Shown: positions 8,440 through 16,826 of the stretch, in pieces
Layout of the letters: every line of letters begins with the position of its first letter
How positions within the stretch are numbered: the stretch's first letter is position 1
NCBI GenBank assembly: GCA_022508565.1
Contig: JAFLUY010000012.1
Coordinates: 1 to 35,653, forward strand
Direction: 5' to 3'
Length of the DNA: 35,653 bases
Source: Erysipelotrichales bacterium
GTDB taxonomy: Bacteria; Bacillota_I; Bacilli_A; RF39; UBA660
Position numbers and translations under genes: made by a program
Notes under the pieces: generated by a model
What the model saw: only the letters and a program-made list of their open reading frames with translations
Told to the model about the DNA's origin: nothing
Databases searched by the model: none

Positions 8440-10233
8440 CTATAGACCTCCACCAGAACCAAACGAATCTAATTCGTCTTGAGTTAATATAACGTTAATA
8501 TTCATACGTCGAGATCCACAGATAAATAATGCTTGTCCTTGTGTATATTGTTTAATTGCCTCTTTTTCATTATCATTTAAGTCAACTAGTAATGCTAAAT
8601 CTTCAACAGCCTGTTTACGAAGCCCCATAATTAAGTAGTATGAAGCATTGTCGAAAATTGCTTTACCATGCATGATAACTCTTTCATCAGCAAAGTCTGT
8701 TGGTTGTTGAGTAATAATAATTGTACCAGTGTTGTATTTTCTTGCACGTCTTTGCATTTGTGCTAAATATTCAGCACCTAATTCATTATTGCCTGCAAGC
8801 AAGATGTGTGCTTCATCAACCATCATAACTGTATTTTTATTTTTATCTAAACATAATCCCCAAGCATATTTTAAAATGTTAAAGAATAGTGCATTACGTA
8901 TATTAGCATCACTGTTCATAACTTCTTTGATATTAAATACAATGAAGTCTGTATCAGGATTAACTGTTGTATGACCATTGAAATAATATCTTAATTCATT
9001 AACGAATGGTCTTACACGTAGCTCTAATCTTTCCATTACATCTCTTTCACGAGTTGCCTCAGGCATTGATAGAAGTTTTCCTTTAATAGTTGTATAAACA
9101 TCATCGAATGTTGGATAATTTTCAGGAGTAAAGTTTGCAAAGTTTGTATCAAAATCTATTCCAAAGCGTTTATATGTTTCTTGAACTATTTCTGAAAACA
9201 TAGCTAGAACATCTTCTTCAATAGAAGGTGTATAGTATTTCATAAATGCTTTTATTGATTGTAAGGCTCTAGTTAAAACTGTATAACCTAAACCTTGTGA
9301 TAATTCTTCTTCATCAGAGTCAACAATTACTTCAAGTGGATTTATTAAACCAAATGAGCCACCTTTACCTAAATCAACATTTGTTCCGCCATTAGTACGA
9401 CAAATATGTTCAAGTTCACCTTCAGGATCAATTGCGACAATTTGATAACCATTACGTATATGATTTCTTAAAAGCAACTTAGCTGCAGTTGATTTACCTG
9501 AACCAGATGTACCAAGAATAATCATATTAGCATTGTTTCTATTGTGTTCTTTTCTTATTTGATATAAGAATTGGTTGAATAAAACAACTCCACCAGAATT
9601 ATCTAAACCAAATAGAGTTGATAATCCAGGGTCTTTAATGCTATCAAAAACAAATGGATACATTGCAGCTATTGTTGGAGCTGGAATTGGTATACCAATA
9701 CGCTCTTCAACATCTTGTTTAGGAAATATTGGAAGCATACTTTTTAATACTTTTTCTTGTTCAAACATCATTGGAATTGCTCTCATATTTAATGATGTTA
9801 AGAAGTTTTTAATTTGTAATTTTTTAGAATCAAGTTCATCTTTTGAATCAGCAGTAATCATGATATGTAATTGAAAATCATAAATCTTTGATTGAGTAGC
9901 TGCTAACATATTAACGAAATCTTCCATTGATTCATAATCAAGTCTTAATCTTTCTTTTAAGGTATGATCATTTTCTTTTTGATAAGCTTCTTTTAATTCT
10001 GCTATTTCTTTATTGATAGTCTTAGTCATTGTTGAAAAAGCAATTGGTATATGTTTAACAACAACTTTTGCACCAGGTATATTAGAAATATTACTTAAGA
10101 AACCATAACCTATAGCTTTAGGATATTCTAAAACTGTTAGAATTGTAGCATATTTATCACTTATCATAAACTCATTAATTTTGAAATTAAGTCCTTTTGG
10201 AGCAATTTCTGATTTTAAATTCATCTTAGACAT
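8440..10233 (-). CDS. virB4: VirB4/TraC-type secretion ATPase, motor part
   Basis: 597 residues. Walker A GTSGSGKST (241-249) and Walker B VMMVDEAH (469-476) are typical of VirB4, the conserved ATPase that energises type IV secretion assembly. The first 230 residues match the second half of the usual VirB4 N-terminal region. Its ATG overlaps the stop of the preceding 197-residue gene by 8 bases (ATGTCTAA), with only a weak ribosome binding site, so it is probably translated by coupling. Together the two products add up to about the normal VirB4 length of 800, suggesting a split gene. Confidence 0.93.
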   Translation of the reverse strand: MSKMNLKSEIAPKGLNFKINEFMISDKYATILTVLEYPKAIGYGFLSNISNIPGAKVVVKHIPIAFSTMTKTINKEIAELKEAYQKENDHTLKERLRLDYESMEDFVNMLAATQSKIYDFQLHIMITADSKDELDSKKLQIKNFLTSLNMRAIPMMFEQEKVLKSMLPIFPKQDVEERIGIPIPAPTIAAMYPFVFDSIKDPGLSTLFGLDNSGGVVLFNQFLYQIRKEHNRNNANMIILGTSGSGKSTAAKLLLRNHIRNGYQIVAIDPEGELEHICRTNGGTNVDLGKGGSFGLINPLEVIVDSDEEELSQGLGYTVLTRALQSIKAFMKYYTPSIEEDVLAMFSEIVQETYKRFGIDFDTNFANFTPENYPTFDDVYTTIKGKLLSMPEATRERDVMERLELRVRPFVNELRYYFNGHTTVNPDTDFIVFNIKEVMNSDANIRNALFFNILKYAWGLCLDKNKNTVMMVDEAHILLAGNNELGAEYLAQMQRRARKYNTGTIIITQQPTDFADERVIMHGKAIFDNASYYLIMGLRKQAVEDLALLVDLNDNEKEAIKQYTQGQALFICGSRRMNINVILTQDELDSFGSGGGL

Positions 10234-10819
10234 CAGTCATCACCGTCCCAAACTCTGTTCTCTTAGAATCATTAAAGAAACTATCGAGTAATACTCTTGC
10301 ATCATCTTCTGTAATTTGTCTGGCATTTAGTCCAGAGGCAGCAAAACCACCAATTATATTGTGAATTCTTTTTTGAATTCTTTCTTTATTTTTGGCATCA
10401 TCTTTAAATAATAGATAAAATTCTGTATCAACAGCATTTATTTCTGGGCCAATAAATAAATCTATTTTATTTAAATCTTGCAAAATTAATTTTCTAATTT
10501 GTTGAGTTGGTGCATCATTATATTTGATTTCAAGTTCAGATCGATATAGATTAATATCCACAGGTCTATCACAACAAATCAACCAGAATTCATAATCGAT
10601 TGTATTATAAAAATTTCTTAAAGCAGTTATAGTCATGTTTTGTGTTTCCATGTCTGATATAAAAATATTTTTTGGTTCAATCCTTACACCAGTAACAATT
10701 TGATCACCTTCTAAAGCACGCCCAGGTACAGTTATGTATCCTCCTTGCATACTTTTTATAGGTAACCAATCTTCACTATACTTACTTGTTTCACTTTTCA
10801 CTACTTGCTTCTTCGCCAC
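10226..10819 (-). CDS. TraC-like N-terminal part of a split VirB4
   Basis: 197 residues, apparently starting at GTG (10819) inside the end of the PrgI gene. The protein has no membrane helix. It contains the pattern seen at the N terminus of Gram-positive VirB4/TraC proteins: a short strand region with WLPIKSMQGGYITV, then EPKNIFISDMETQNMTITALRNFY and a conserved-looking RQITEDDARVLLDSFFN end. The next gene is the VirB4 motor and overlaps it by 8 bases. I infer that this is the VirB4 N-terminal domain encoded separately. A distinct accessory protein is the alternative. Confidence 0.68.
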   Translation of the reverse strand: MAKKQVVKSETSKYSEDWLPIKSMQGGYITVPGRALEGDQIVTGVRIEPKNIFISDMETQNMTITALRNFYNTIDYEFWLICCDRPVDINLYRSELEIKYNDAPTQQIRKLILQDLNKIDLFIGPEINAVDTEFYLLFKDDAKNKERIQKRIHNIIGGFAASGLNARQITEDDARVLLDSFFNDSKRTEFGTVMTDV

Positions 10820-11114
10820 TTGTCATACACCATCCTTTCCAATAATAGGTTCTTCTTCTGCTAAGATAATGATAAATATTAGCAGTTAGATTCCAAACAT
10901 TTCTATGATTAGGTACGGGAGCCACCATTGCTGCTGAGATCAAAAGTGGCGTTAATATAATACCTATATCTTGGATTGTTTCAGCGTCAACTATAAACAT
11001 CATCATTAATGTTATAAACCCGCCAATACCGACTATTATTAAGTCTACTGGTGTAAACAAGCCCAGTATCAACATTGACCTTTTAGAGTTTGCGGGAATC
11101 AAATATTGATTCAT
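10791..11114 (-). CDS. PrgI-family membrane protein (VirB3-like)
   Basis: 107 residues with two membrane helices (about 14-41 and 49-67) and a conserved-looking C-terminal segment with HYLSRRRTYYWKG. These are the features of the PrgI family, the small inner-membrane component that precedes VirB4 in Gram-positive conjugation operons and corresponds to VirB3. It starts 21 bases after the VirB6-like gene and ends in TGA, overlapping the next gene by 29 bases. Confidence 0.85.
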   Translation of the reverse strand: MNQYLIPANSKRSMLILGLFTPVDLIIVGIGGFITLMMMFIVDAETIQDIGIILTPLLISAAMVAPVPNHRNVWNLTANIYHYLSRRRTYYWKGWCMTSGEEASSEK

Positions 11115-11135
11115 GTTAACTCCTCCTTTTTATTC

Positions 11136-13526
11136 TTATTTAGCTTTATCTCCAGATGAAGATCCTGAATCTCCACTTCCACCACTGCTAGATTGTGATG
11201 AGAAACTACTAGCTGAATCTTGTTGTTGTTGTTTTAATGCGCTAGTCATTGTTCTAGTATCAGTTAATTGAGTGATAATATCGTTCATTGCTTTGATATC
11301 AGCACCAGATAATTGTGGATCTAAATTTCCATTTGCATCTTTGTGAGATGCTTTTGTAAGTAAAGATTGGATAGTATCTTTCATATCCACACCATTTTTA
11401 TCAATTAAATCCATTGGAGATTTTTGCATTTGCTCTAATGCTTTATTTAAAGCATTAATTGTATATTGTTGACCAGCAGGTGTACCCATTAGTACGCTAG
11501 CAACTTTATCATTTCTTTGAGACTTAGCTTGATCAATTAACTTCTTAGCTTGATCATATTTGTTAAATGCTTCTTTGTTCTTTTGGAATTCTTCAAATTG
11601 TTTATTATAAGATTCCATAGCTCGATCATAAGCATCTTTATTTGCATAATTACCAATTTTTGGTCGTTGTACATTGAATGTGCCTGGGTCAGTACGAACT
11701 GTTGATGTATTAACAATTTTTTGTAAGTCTTCAATTTGTGTAGTTAAATCTTTAGTTTTATCTTTAGTAGTATCCTTAAGATTTTTAAGTACATTGATAA
11801 TTGAAGTTAATGACTCATCAGTTTGATTATTGGCAGCACTGTCAGTATAAATAATATTTTTGAAATCTTTTCTTTCTTTGCTAGCATCTTTAATATTACC
11901 AACAACATCATCTTTAAATGATCCTACATTGCTTCCAACATATGACAATGTATTAAGTGCTTGATTTTTAGCTCTTTCTGGTAAGCTACTACCAGATTTT
12001 CCGATAAGAGCTTTATTCTTCAAGTATTCAACTGTATTTTCGCTGTATTCTTTTAACTTATCATTATCATTAAAGTTTTTATTTGCTGCATTAGCACCAG
12101 TAATTTGTGCTTGTCTTATTGCATCAAGAGATACGTCAGTTAATGCTGTTTTCTTTTGTTTAGCAGCAGCGACAACCCCTCTTAAGGCAAAAGGCATAGC
12201 TTTTAATCCACTTCTTATTGCATGAGGATCGTTAGTTGCATCCAGCTGTGCATGTCTATTAGCTTGATTTTGACGATGGAATTCACTTTTCCATGCACCA
12301 ACCATTGCATTTGCTTTTCCAGCACTCCACATTAATGCTTTATTTTCCGTTAAACGATCTTTAGCATGATTAGGTAGTGGATTAAGTTTAACTCCAGATA
12401 GCAAGTTTCCACCAACTGAGAACAATTCTTTAAATAGCGCTGGTGCATCTTGACCAAATTTTAAAATACCTAAAATTAGAATAACTGTTGCAACACATTT
12501 AGTAAATGGTCCAGCGACACTGCTATTTTGAGAACTGAAGATAATACCAATAAATACTGGAATTAGTTTTACTATTTCTAACGCAAAGAAGATAATTGCA
12601 ATACGAATAAATAATTCTAAATATGTTTTCTTCATTTGGTTAATCCAAGCTTCATATGATTTCTTTGTATTTGGGAAAATTCGTAAAATTACTGGAATTG
12701 GTGAAATAAGTTGTAATACACCAAGTTTTACAGCACGAACACCAATATCAATTGCATATAGGAAGAATACCCAAGCAACTGCTAAAGCTGCTACTGATGA
12801 GATAACCCATGTATAAGTCATAGTATCTCCAACCCAGTGTCTTAATTTCTTTTCATTCCATGTTAATGCTTTTACCCCTGCTTTTCCTTTTATATCGGCA
12901 AGAGATTCAACATACAAATTACATGTTTTATCGTGAGATTTACCATCTTCTTCTTCTGTTTCTTGGTTACATAGTTCGACTGCGTCTCCCCTAATATCTC
13001 CATTTTCATCAAAGAATGTATTATAAGTTGTTCCATTTGGATGAAAAAACGAGATTAAAACCATAATTGCAACATTTTTTCCTGGATTATCGTTTTCGGA
13101 ATCTTGTCCGTTATTACCTAAAATAATTGCTGGAATTGTATTATTTTCAAGTACATGGAATTGGAACATTGCCATATATCTAAAAATAAGCGGCATAACA
13201 ATTAATAAAATAATTGAGAAAAGTGTATCTTTAACTACTTGAGACGATGCTCCTTTACCTTTTCCGTCCGGATCAATTACGAGCATTATTAACTGATATG
13301 CAAATACAAACACCATTATTATTGATATAATCATATATAGTCTTTTTGTAATTTCAGTATATAGAGTTTGACCAGCTGTTCCTCCGCCAAATAAATCTAT
13401 TTGAGCAACAGCATAAAAAATATTGTAAGCAACTGTAAGTAATCCATAGCAAACTGTATCTAATAAACCAATGAAAAGATCAGTCATCGTATTGAAAAAC
13501 CAGCTACCAATCATCGGGAAAACCAT
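11136..13526 (-). CDS. TrbL/VirB6-like polytopic channel protein
   Basis: 796 residues, first gene of the secretion operon. The N-terminal 385 residues hold six or more membrane helices with a roughly 80-residue soluble loop (about 140-220) and a segment containing RAVKLGVLQLISPIPVI typical of TrbL/VirB6 channel subunits. The remaining 400 residues are hydrophilic, largely helical, and end in a Gln/Ser/Gly-rich tail. The long soluble C-terminal half resembles the extended VirB6 proteins of Gram-positive systems. ATG at 13526 has a clear AAGGAG site. Promoter and palindrome lie just upstream. Confidence 0.87.
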   Translation of the reverse strand: MVFPMIGSWFFNTMTDLFIGLLDTVCYGLLTVAYNIFYAVAQIDLFGGGTAGQTLYTEITKRLYMIISIIMVFVFAYQLIMLVIDPDGKGKGASSQVVKDTLFSIILLIVMPLIFRYMAMFQFHVLENNTIPAIILGNNGQDSENDNPGKNVAIMVLISFFHPNGTTYNTFFDENGDIRGDAVELCNQETEEEDGKSHDKTCNLYVESLADIKGKAGVKALTWNEKKLRHWVGDTMTYTWVISSVAALAVAWVFFLYAIDIGVRAVKLGVLQLISPIPVILRIFPNTKKSYEAWINQMKKTYLELFIRIAIIFFALEIVKLIPVFIGIIFSSQNSSVAGPFTKCVATVILILGILKFGQDAPALFKELFSVGGNLLSGVKLNPLPNHAKDRLTENKALMWSAGKANAMVGAWKSEFHRQNQANRHAQLDATNDPHAIRSGLKAMPFALRGVVAAAKQKKTALTDVSLDAIRQAQITGANAANKNFNDNDKLKEYSENTVEYLKNKALIGKSGSSLPERAKNQALNTLSYVGSNVGSFKDDVVGNIKDASKERKDFKNIIYTDSAANNQTDESLTSIINVLKNLKDTTKDKTKDLTTQIEDLQKIVNTSTVRTDPGTFNVQRPKIGNYANKDAYDRAMESYNKQFEEFQKNKEAFNKYDQAKKLIDQAKSQRNDKVASVLMGTPAGQQYTINALNKALEQMQKSPMDLIDKNGVDMKDTIQSLLTKASHKDANGNLDPQLSGADIKAMNDIITQLTDTRTMTSALKQQQQDSASSFSSQSSSGGSGDSGSSSGDKAK

Positions 13527-13545
13527 ACTCTCACTCCTTACTATT

Positions 13546-13565
13546 ACATTAATTGTGATTAATGT
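13546..13565. promoter_or_regulatory. Perfect palindrome in the secretion operon leader
   Basis: ACATTAAT and ATTAATGT (8-bp arms) flank the four bases TGTG. The site lies between the predicted transcription start (near 13588) and the ribosome binding site, a usual place for a repressor operator. A similar palindrome (ACATTAT-AAGT-ATAATGT) overlaps the -10 box of the nucleotide-kinase operon at 16834-16851. A common regulator is possible. Confidence 0.45.
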
Positions 13566-13594
13566 GCAGCATTAGACTATAATACACTACTTTA

Positions 13595-13623
13595 ATTATA
13601 AAATAAAGTACTTTTTTTTACAA
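13595..13623 (-). promoter_or_regulatory. Sigma-A promoter of the secretion operon
   Basis: TTGTAA (13623-13618), 17-base spacer, perfect TATAAT (13600-13595) on the minus strand, about 70 bases upstream of the VirB6-like start codon. No other promoter this good is seen within the operon, so it likely drives all nine genes. Confidence 0.7.
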
Positions 13624-13655
13624 TAGTATCTAGTCTTTTTAACACTTTTTTCGTC

Positions 13656-13693
13656 AAAAAAAGATAATCAATGATTATTTTATTGATTATCTT
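13656..13693 (-). terminator. Terminator of the nucleotide-kinase operon
   Basis: A perfect 12-bp stem (AAGATAATCAAT, 13661-13672, with its complement at 13682-13693), 9-base loop and a T run on the minus strand. The stem begins within the tmk stop codon. Confidence 0.85.
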
Positions 13694-14570
13694 AACGTAA
13701 TGTTAATTTACGTGTAACTACGTCAAATACTTCTTTACTAATTTCATCTGGTGTTTTGATATCTGATTTAGATATCGGATTTGAGCGATTACCTACACAT
13801 TCTATAGTTGTAAAGTCAAATAACGAAGCTACTTCTAGATATGCTGTTTCAGCATCTTGTAGATGTTTTGTATTTCTTTCATGTTCATCTAAAGCTTCTT
13901 TTCTTCTCGTTTTTAATATTGCTGAATATTCAGTTGGCATATGTAAGAATATGCATATATCTGCTGGAGGCAATTCATACATCTCTAATTCTAATTTACG
14001 ATCCCATTCATAAAGCGCAAGTCTAGCTTCACGATTTTCTTCTTTGCCACCTTGATGTGCCATATTTGAGTATATATAACGATCAATTACTAAATTTTCA
14101 CCAGATTCTATTATCGATTCAATTATTGGTTTATTATAATATCTATCTCCTGCATATAAGCCAGATGCATATTTTGGAGGAACATTTGGTGCTCCTTCAG
14201 GAAACCATCCTACACCCATTTCTTCAGCTAGAAACTCGTATGCTTGATTTATTAATTCTTCATTAAAAACCCATTTAAATAAATCTTCATTATAACCGTT
14301 TTTATATTTTTCTTTTAGTTTTTTTCGAACTTCTTCTTCAAGTCTTCTTTTAGCCTCAGGCACATGTTGATCTACTAATTCTTGTGCTAAATATGGTTTT
14401 CCTAAGTAAGAAAGGCCAACTATTTTGCCAGATGGCGATTTATAATGTGGAAAATCAATATAACCTGTGCGTAATCCTTGTTTATTTAAATTGTCAATTA
14501 GGATTTTTGATTGCGTTTCCTTCCCTGAGCAATCTGTGCCCTCTACTACTATTATTTTGCCCTTTTCCAT
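13692..14570 (-). CDS. tmk: Thymidylate kinase with an internal insert
   Basis: Phosphorylates dTMP to dTDP. 292 residues from ATG 14570 (MEKGKII), which has a GAAGGAAG site; the frame stays open further upstream only because it overlaps the preceding gene. P-loop EGTDCSGKE (10-18), the DRYIYSNMAHQGG motif (from D163) replacing the usual DRYxxSxxAYQG, and the lid region rich in Arg (KTRRKEALDEHERN) fit the family. Ordinary thymidylate kinases have about 210 residues; the excess is mainly an insert at about 62-133, between the substrate-binding helix and the ASGLYAGDR segment. Its first 25 codons overlap the end of the upstream gene by 77 bases. Confidence 0.85.
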   Translation of the reverse strand: MEKGKIIVVEGTDCSGKETQSKILIDNLNKQGLRTGYIDFPHYKSPSGKIVGLSYLGKPYLAQELVDQHVPEAKRRLEEEVRKKLKEKYKNGYNEDLFKWVFNEELINQAYEFLAEEMGVGWFPEGAPNVPPKYASGLYAGDRYYNKPIIESIIESGENLVIDRYIYSNMAHQGGKEENREARLALYEWDRKLELEMYELPPADICIFLHMPTEYSAILKTRRKEALDEHERNTKHLQDAETAYLEVASLFDFTTIECVGNRSNPISKSDIKTPDEISKEVFDVVTRKLTLR

Positions 14571-15645
14571 AAACTTCCTTCTTTCTTCGTGCAATATTAA
14601 TGTTTGTGTATTCGGAGTTATTTGTGACATCATCTAATACTGATACAAATTCTGGTATTGTCAATTCTGGATTTTCTTTAGTCAAATTAACTTCTAACAT
14701 CATTAATCCATCTTCAAAAATATCAAGTTTAAAATATTGCTTATTATGAACAAAGGAATAGCGACTTTTTCTTATTGTTTCTATAGATTCAGATTTAGTT
14801 AACAATAATTTTTCGTAAGCCTTTTTAGAAATAATTTCTTCTTTGATAATTTCTCTTTTCCCATTTTCGCCCTTTTTAAGTACTGCGAAGTGATATGAAG
14901 AACTTCCTTTTTGACTCATACATCTTAAACGATATTCATAATTATCAGATGAATTTAAATAATCTTGGGTAATATCAACCTTGCTAGCAACACCTGCTAA
15001 AGTTTCGACATCAAGACTTTCAACCAAGAATTTTCTTTGATTTCTAATACGTGTTGGGTTTCCTAACATATTAGCAATTATGTTGTTTACTTCTTCTTGT
15101 TTATCTTTCATTTCTTCTCTAGGTTGTATTACTCTTAGATTATCATGACCGATGTAAGATTTCAAGACTTTTTCACCTTTTTCTCTTGCTTCATCAGCTC
15201 CACTTTCATATCTAGCCGCATTATTTTCTGTAGTAAAGAATTTAGGTGAACCCTCTAAATAAAGGACTGCATCATAATTTAGAAGTAGGTCTCTATAATT
15301 AACATTACATTTTTGTAAAACTTGATTCCAAGTTTCTGGATCTACATAAGCATAACCATCTAAACAACCACGGTCATAAATAAGTATTGTATTATCACCC
15401 ATAAGAGATGCTGCATATTTAGCAAGTTTTTCTTTATTTAACTGAGTTCTTAAAACTATTTCTTGAAATTCAACGGGTGGTAAAGCATTATCACCAAAAG
15501 GTTTAATTCCCGAATTAATTAATTCTGTAGCAGTTTCTGGAACAACTATAACATTGTATCCAAGTTCACTAAATCTTTCTTTAATACTATTTAATACTGA
15601 AGTTTTGCCGCCACTTGGCCAGCCAGTTAACACTATATTTAACAT
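14494..15645 (-). CDS. P-loop kinase-like (AAA_28) domain fused to a CYTH/triphosphate-tunnel domain
   Basis: 383 residues. N-terminal P-loop GWPSGGKTS (8-16), DRG (91-93) and a lid-like basic region indicate a nucleoside or NadR-like kinase/ATPase fold (AAA_28 type). From about residue 203 the sequence follows the CYTH pattern: RKFLVE, then ITQDYL, YRLR, HFAVLKK, IIKEEI, IRKSRYSF and FKLDIFEDGLMMLEVNL, the alternating charged strands of triphosphate tunnel enzymes. It probably acts on a phosphorylated nucleotide or polyphosphate, but the substrate is unknown. The last 30 residues overlap tmk and are probably not conserved. One base separates it from the phosphatase gene upstream. Confidence 0.75.
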   Translation of the reverse strand: MLNIVLTGWPSGGKTSVLNSIKERFSELGYNVIVVPETATELINSGIKPFGDNALPPVEFQEIVLRTQLNKEKLAKYAASLMGDNTILIYDRGCLDGYAYVDPETWNQVLQKCNVNYRDLLLNYDAVLYLEGSPKFFTTENNAARYESGADEAREKGEKVLKSYIGHDNLRVIQPREEMKDKQEEVNNIIANMLGNPTRIRNQRKFLVESLDVETLAGVASKVDITQDYLNSSDNYEYRLRCMSQKGSSSYHFAVLKKGENGKREIIKEEIISKKAYEKLLLTKSESIETIRKSRYSFVHNKQYFKLDIFEDGLMMLEVNLTKENPELTIPEFVSVLDDVTNNSEYTNINIARRKKEVYGKGQNNSSRGHRLLREGNAIKNPN

Positions 15646-15646
15646 T

Positions 15647-16216
15647 TTATAATACCTTTCTTATCGACTTATTTTTTCTATCAAATTCATGTAGTGTTGC
15701 ATGATCAACACCAAATCTTCTTTTATCCATATCAAGCGGAATATCATTAAGTATGTAATAAAGCATATTTATAACTCCTCTGTGTGTTATTAAAAGTGTA
15801 TTGTCATTTAATGACGATAAAAACTCTAGATTATTTTTAATTCTAATATATAGATCTTTTAAACTTTCACCCTCGGGATAAATCGTATCAATTGTAAGGT
15901 TTTCACCAAAATAATTAGGATATTTATCTTCTGCAAGAGTTTTTATCATTCCATTCAACTTGCCCTTATTTTGTTCTCTTAAAAATTCACTTACTTGATA
16001 ATTGTTTATTTCCAAAATTCTCGAAACTATATTAGCTGTTTCAATTGCTCTTTTGATATCTGATGTAATGATGTTATTAATTGTTATTGAGTCACTGTTT
16101 TTGATTTTGTTAGCTGTTTCAACCACTTGTTTTATACCTAACTCAGTTAACGAAACATCACTCCAACCACCAATGTAAGTTTCATCATCAAGTCCATGTC
16201 TTAATAAATAGATCAT
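15647..16216 (-). CDS. Histidine phosphatase (phosphoglycerate mutase-like)
   Basis: 189 residues from ATG 16216; its A is shared with the TGA stop of the thymidine kinase gene (TGATG), a sign of coupled translation, and AAGGAG lies six bases upstream. The catalytic RHG is at the N terminus (IYLLRHG), followed by SDIKRAIETA with the second Arg, and the second catalytic His is in LLITHRGVINML. The family removes phosphates from sugars, nucleotides or proteins. Among nucleotide kinases it may dephosphorylate a nucleotide, but the substrate cannot be read from sequence. Confidence 0.87.
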   Translation of the reverse strand: MIYLLRHGLDDETYIGGWSDVSLTELGIKQVVETANKIKNSDSITINNIITSDIKRAIETANIVSRILEINNYQVSEFLREQNKGKLNGMIKTLAEDKYPNYFGENLTIDTIYPEGESLKDLYIRIKNNLEFLSSLNDNTLLITHRGVINMLYYILNDIPLDMDKRRFGVDHATLHEFDRKNKSIRKVL

Positions 16217-16785
16217 CACATGCTCCTTAAAGTTAATCTTTGTCCATTTTTAGAAAGCATTCTTCTTTTAAAACACTCAGGACATAGAGATATATAGTTA
16301 TCACCAACACCTGCTTCTTCGTTAGCACCACCTAAAAAATAACTATAGTAGGATGGCTTGTTGCAATCTTGACAATAACCTCTAATATGAGTTATTTCAT
16401 CGGATACTGCAAGCAGGTCTGCCATTATACCGAATGGGCTTAATTCACTTGTCATATTTAAACCAGCTATATAAAAATCAACGTTCAGTATAACTGATAA
16501 ATCAACAAGTTCTCTCACATCTCCTTTTAAAAATTCTGCTTCGTCAATAAATACCGTTCGGAAATTACCATTAATTATGGATTCCTTAATTTCTTCTGTT
16601 GTATCAACAAATATTGCTGGTATTTCAATATTTGGATACTTTTTTGATTTGATTACAGATCCATCACGAGTATCATGTCTAGGTTTAAATGCTGCCACAA
16701 TGTCTTTATTCCAAATACATCTATAGATGTCAATTAAACTAGCACTTTTGTCGCTGAACATTGGACCTGTGTATGTTCTAATCAT
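16216..16785 (-). CDS. tdk: Class II thymidine kinase homologue with altered P-loop
   Basis: 189 residues from ATG 16785 (MIRTYTG), five bases after GGAGG; an upstream TTG at 16800 is less likely. Overall pattern is that of bacterial type II thymidine kinase (thymidine to dTMP): P-loop region, the catalytic-Glu motif FIDEAEF (about 79-85), and zinc site CQDC (138/141) with CPEC (168/171). The P-loop reads GPMFSDKSA (7-15) instead of GPMFSGKST: the Gly before the key Lys is Asp and the Thr is Ala. The Lys is kept. Activity may be changed or lost. It is the first gene of a four-gene operon. Confidence 0.8.
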   Translation of the reverse strand: MIRTYTGPMFSDKSASLIDIYRCIWNKDIVAAFKPRHDTRDGSVIKSKKYPNIEIPAIFVDTTEEIKESIINGNFRTVFIDEAEFLKGDVRELVDLSVILNVDFYIAGLNMTSELSPFGIMADLLAVSDEITHIRGYCQDCNKPSYYSYFLGGANEEAGVGDNYISLCPECFKRRMLSKNGQRLTLRSM

Positions 16786-16826
16786 ATCTACCTCCTCCAA
16801 AAAATAAATTAGTAAGTGTTATTATT

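Noticed and set aside
207-13526. An integrative conjugative element with defined ends
   Set aside because: No integrase, relaxase, transposase or flanking direct repeat can be seen; only the secretion genes are supported.
14571-14633. Longer tmk start at 14633
   Set aside because: It would lie further inside the upstream gene and lacks the GAAGGAAG site; the kinase fold starts at KIIVVEG directly after ATG 14570.
10791-16218. Mycoplasma code (TGA as Trp)
   Set aside because: TGA ends the PrgI and thymidine kinase genes at sensible points and Trp positions use TGG, so the standard code fits.
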